Source: CAYPYS01 sp964445715
GTDB taxonomy: Bacteria; Omnitrophota; Gorgyraeia; Gorgyraeales; Gorgyraeaceae
Assembly (NCBI GenBank): GCA_964445715.1
Contig: CAYULJ010000090.1
Span: forward strand, 1 to 7,050
DNA: 7,050 nucleotides
Direction: 5' to 3'
This document shows positions 5,740-7,050 of the stretch, piece after piece; position 1 is the stretch's first letter, and every line of letters starts with the position of its first letter. Both the position numbers and the translations under genes were made by a program. The notes beneath the pieces are model-generated. The model saw nothing but the letters and a program-made list of their open reading frames with translations, ran no database searches and was not told the origin of the DNA.

Positions 5740-6757
5740 CTAAATCTAAATTATGTTCTGTGAATTTGATTATGTCATTCATCATCCTTACTGATTCTAC
5801 AGGAAACTTGCCCACTGCTGTCTCAGCTGAAAGCATTACAAAATCCGTGCCATCTATAATAGCATTTGCCACATCCGTCACCTCTGCCCTCGTCGGACGT
5901 ATATGTTCAGCCATGTTCTCTAACATCTGCGTAGCAGTGATCACAAATTTCCTCTTTCCATTACATTTTTTAATGATGGTTTTCTGTATCATCGGTACCT
6001 GATATATAGGAACAGAGACGCCCATATCGCCCCGCGCAATCATAATGCCATCTGATATATTTACGATCTCATCGATATTGCGAATGCCATCACGGTTTTC
6101 TATTTTGGAAATGATCTTGCAGGAAGGCAACTTAGGCTTGACTCTATTTTTGACTTCTAAAACATCCTTTTTACTTCTAACAAATGACTGCGCAATATAG
6201 TCAACTTTTTGCTCGAGGCCAAAAGAAATATCCCTTTTATCCTTCTCGGTCATGCTAGAGAATTTAAATCTAGCTCCTGGAATATTAATACCCTTATGAT
6301 CCTTAAGAAGCCCCCCGACAACAACCTCTGTTTTGATCTTTTTCTTCTCGATCTTCTTTATCTTTAAAACAATATTGCCATCATCTATATATATAAACTT
6401 CGCCCCTTTTATAGAACTAAGCGGGCCTTCGTAATCAAAAGGGATCATTCCTTTCTCCTCCTGAGATTCTTTCTGCACCAGCCACACTACCTGTCGTTTC
6501 TTAAGCAAAACAGGCTTATGGTCTCTTAGTCTCCCTATCCTTGTCCTCGGTCCTTCTAAATCCAGTAATATTCTTACGCGGCGCCTATATTTTTTGTTTA
6601 CGCGCCTTACGAGTTTAATGCGCGAGGCATGATCGCTCATCCTTCCATGTGAACAATTCAATCTCACGACATCCATGCCCGCCATTGTCATCTTCCTGAT
6701 AACAGTCTCGCTAGAGCTAGCCGGTCCAAGTGTGCATATTATCTTAGTCCTCACCAT
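5735..6757 (-). CDS. pyk: Pyruvate kinase lacking the C-terminal domain
   Basis: Pyruvate kinase transfers phosphate from phosphoenolpyruvate to ADP in the last glycolytic step. The catalytic core is complete: ICTLGPAS at 7-14, R32/N34/S36 in VRLNCSHG, R73, K218 and E220 in SKIE, D244 in ARGDMGV, T276 in ATQML, and the PTRAEVTDVANAI-DGTD block at 288-305. The smaller B domain runs from about 75 to 160. The protein ends at residue 340, just after LSAETAVGKFPVE and the last core helix. Usual pyruvate kinases of about 470-480 residues carry a further C-terminal allosteric domain, absent here and not recoverable in the 105 nt downstream. D66-L67-E68-G69-P70-R71-T72-R73-I74 has the Leu and hydrophobic residues of the K+-independent class, with Arg where that class has Lys. 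The ATG at 6757 gives MVRTKIICT, the normal start. Its leader contains palindrome copy 3. Confidence 0.9.
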   Translation of the reverse strand: MVRTKIICTLGPASSSETVIRKMTMAGMDVVRLNCSHGRMSDHASRIKLVRRVNKKYRRRVRILLDLEGPRTRIGRLRDHKPVLLKKRQVVWLVQKESQEEKGMIPFDYEGPLSSIKGAKFIYIDDGNIVLKIKKIEKKKIKTEVVVGGLLKDHKGINIPGARFKFSSMTEKDKRDISFGLEQKVDYIAQSFVRSKKDVLEVKNRVKPKLPSCKIISKIENRDGIRNIDEIVNISDGIMIARGDMGVSVPIYQVPMIQKTIIKKCNGKRKFVITATQMLENMAEHIRPTRAEVTDVANAIIDGTDFVMLSAETAVGKFPVESVRMMNDIIKFTEHNLDLA

Positions 6758-6778
6758 AATCTGCCTATTTTCCTCGCC

Positions 6779-6836
6779 TTAAGTTCACATACCACTTCGT
6801 GGCACATGCTTTCTCATTGTTAAAGTGTGAACTTAA
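6779..6836. repeat. Diverged, longer palindrome, copy 3, in the pyk leader
   Basis: The arms TTAAGTTCACA (6779-6789) and TGTGAACTTAA (6826-6836) pair perfectly over 11 bases. The right side (6816-6836, ATTGTTAAAGTGTGAACTTAA) matches the two perfect copies except at one base. The left side instead carries about 20 extra bases with a small hairpin, CCACTTCGTGG (6792-6802). It lies 21 bases before the pyk ATG, so unlike copies 1 and 2 it is at a 5' end. Confidence 0.75.
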
Positions 6837-6866
6837 AAAAACGTCTGATATCTACGGAAATTTTCC

Positions 6867-6896
6867 TTTACTTTATGGTCATATATATGATATAGT
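6867..6896 (+). promoter_or_regulatory. Possible promoter of the divergent PAS gene
   Basis: TTTACT (6867-6872), an 18-base spacer and TATAGT (6891-6896) precede the ATG at 6909 by 12 bases. The region 6837-6908 is very AT-rich, so chance matches are likely. If real, the leader would be only a few bases long, which fits the lack of a ribosome site. The pyk promoter must also lie in this interval, but I cannot place it. Confidence 0.3.
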
Positions 6897-6908
6897 ATAT
6901 GTTACAAT

Positions 6909-7050
6909 ATGAAAACAAAAAAGTCTAAAATAAAAGATAAATTTTACCTGGAATCTTCCGTGGCTGAGAGATTGGGGATATGTCTATTTAAATACCAACT
7001 CTCTCCGAAAGAGAAATTCCTTATAGTCAACCCTACCTTAGCTAAAATAT
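6909..7050 (+). CDS. Start of a probable PAS-domain signalling protein (3' end outside the window)
   Basis: Only the first 47 codons are present. After a lysine-rich start (MKTKKSKIKDK), residues 21 to 46 (ERLGICLFKY, then FLIVNPTLAKI) fit the opening strands and the conserved V-N-P/A helix start of a PAS sensor domain, as found at the N-terminus of histidine kinases, diguanylate cyclases or PAS-containing phosphatases. The output domain cannot be seen. A TGA at 6888-6890 in the same frame makes 6909 the first possible ATG. No Shine-Dalgarno sequence is visible. No signal peptide or membrane segment is seen, so a cytoplasmic sensor is likely. It is divergent from pyk across about 150 nt. Confidence 0.55.
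   Translation, partial: MKTKKSKIKDKFYLESSVAERLGICLFKYQLSPKEKFLIVNPTLAKI

Noticed and set aside
2644..6836. CRISPR array
   Set aside because: The repeats are kilobases apart with genes between them and are palindromic over their whole length.

Overview
This 7,050-base window looks like chromosomal DNA of an uncultivated bacterium of moderate-to-low GC content. A DNA-encoded SpeB-type ureohydrolase beside a deoxyhypusine-synthase-like protein, a type B class II aldolase, a three-helix SemiSWEET-like protein and a clostridial-type radical SAM/DUF6873 pair suggest a deep-branching lineage. Candidatus Omnitrophota or a related PVC-group bacterium is my best guess. This is inference from protein style; no rRNA or marker gene is present to test it.

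Layout. Seven genes run leftward on the minus strand and one partial gene starts rightward at the far right. In minus-strand order these are: a pyruvate kinase that lacks the C-terminal domain (6757-5735); a class II fructose-bisphosphate aldolase (5629-4655) with its own good sigma70-type promoter; a small SemiSWEET/PQ-loop membrane protein (4647-4393); a 573-residue fusion of an Elp3-like radical SAM domain with a DUF6873-type GME-fold domain (4388-2667); a deoxyhypusine-synthase-like protein (2595-1624) with its own promoter; an agmatinase-family ureohydrolase (1607-753); and the first 134 residues of a Maf nucleotide pyrophosphatase (404-1, cut by the window edge). A divergent gene at 6909-7050 begins a probable PAS-domain protein.

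Function. pyk and fba are glycolytic genes. aldolase-SemiSWEET-radical SAM form one tightly spaced unit (gaps of 7 and 4 nt). The deoxyhypusine-synthase-like gene and speB form a second unit (gap of 16 nt) that most likely makes putrescine and a longer polyamine such as homospermidine.

Non-coding structure. Two perfect copies of a 41-base palindrome with CTTAAG ends lie at 2644-2684 and 5699-5739. A diverged, longer relative lies at 6779-6836, in the pyk leader. The two perfect copies supply the stop codons of the genes they follow. A separate 293-base nested inverted repeat (438-730) fills the gap between speB and maf and looks like a small non-autonomous element. The strongest candidates for something new are the radical SAM-GME fusion, the palindrome family and the nested inverted repeat. 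No CRISPR array, tRNA, rRNA, transposase gene or phage gene was seen.
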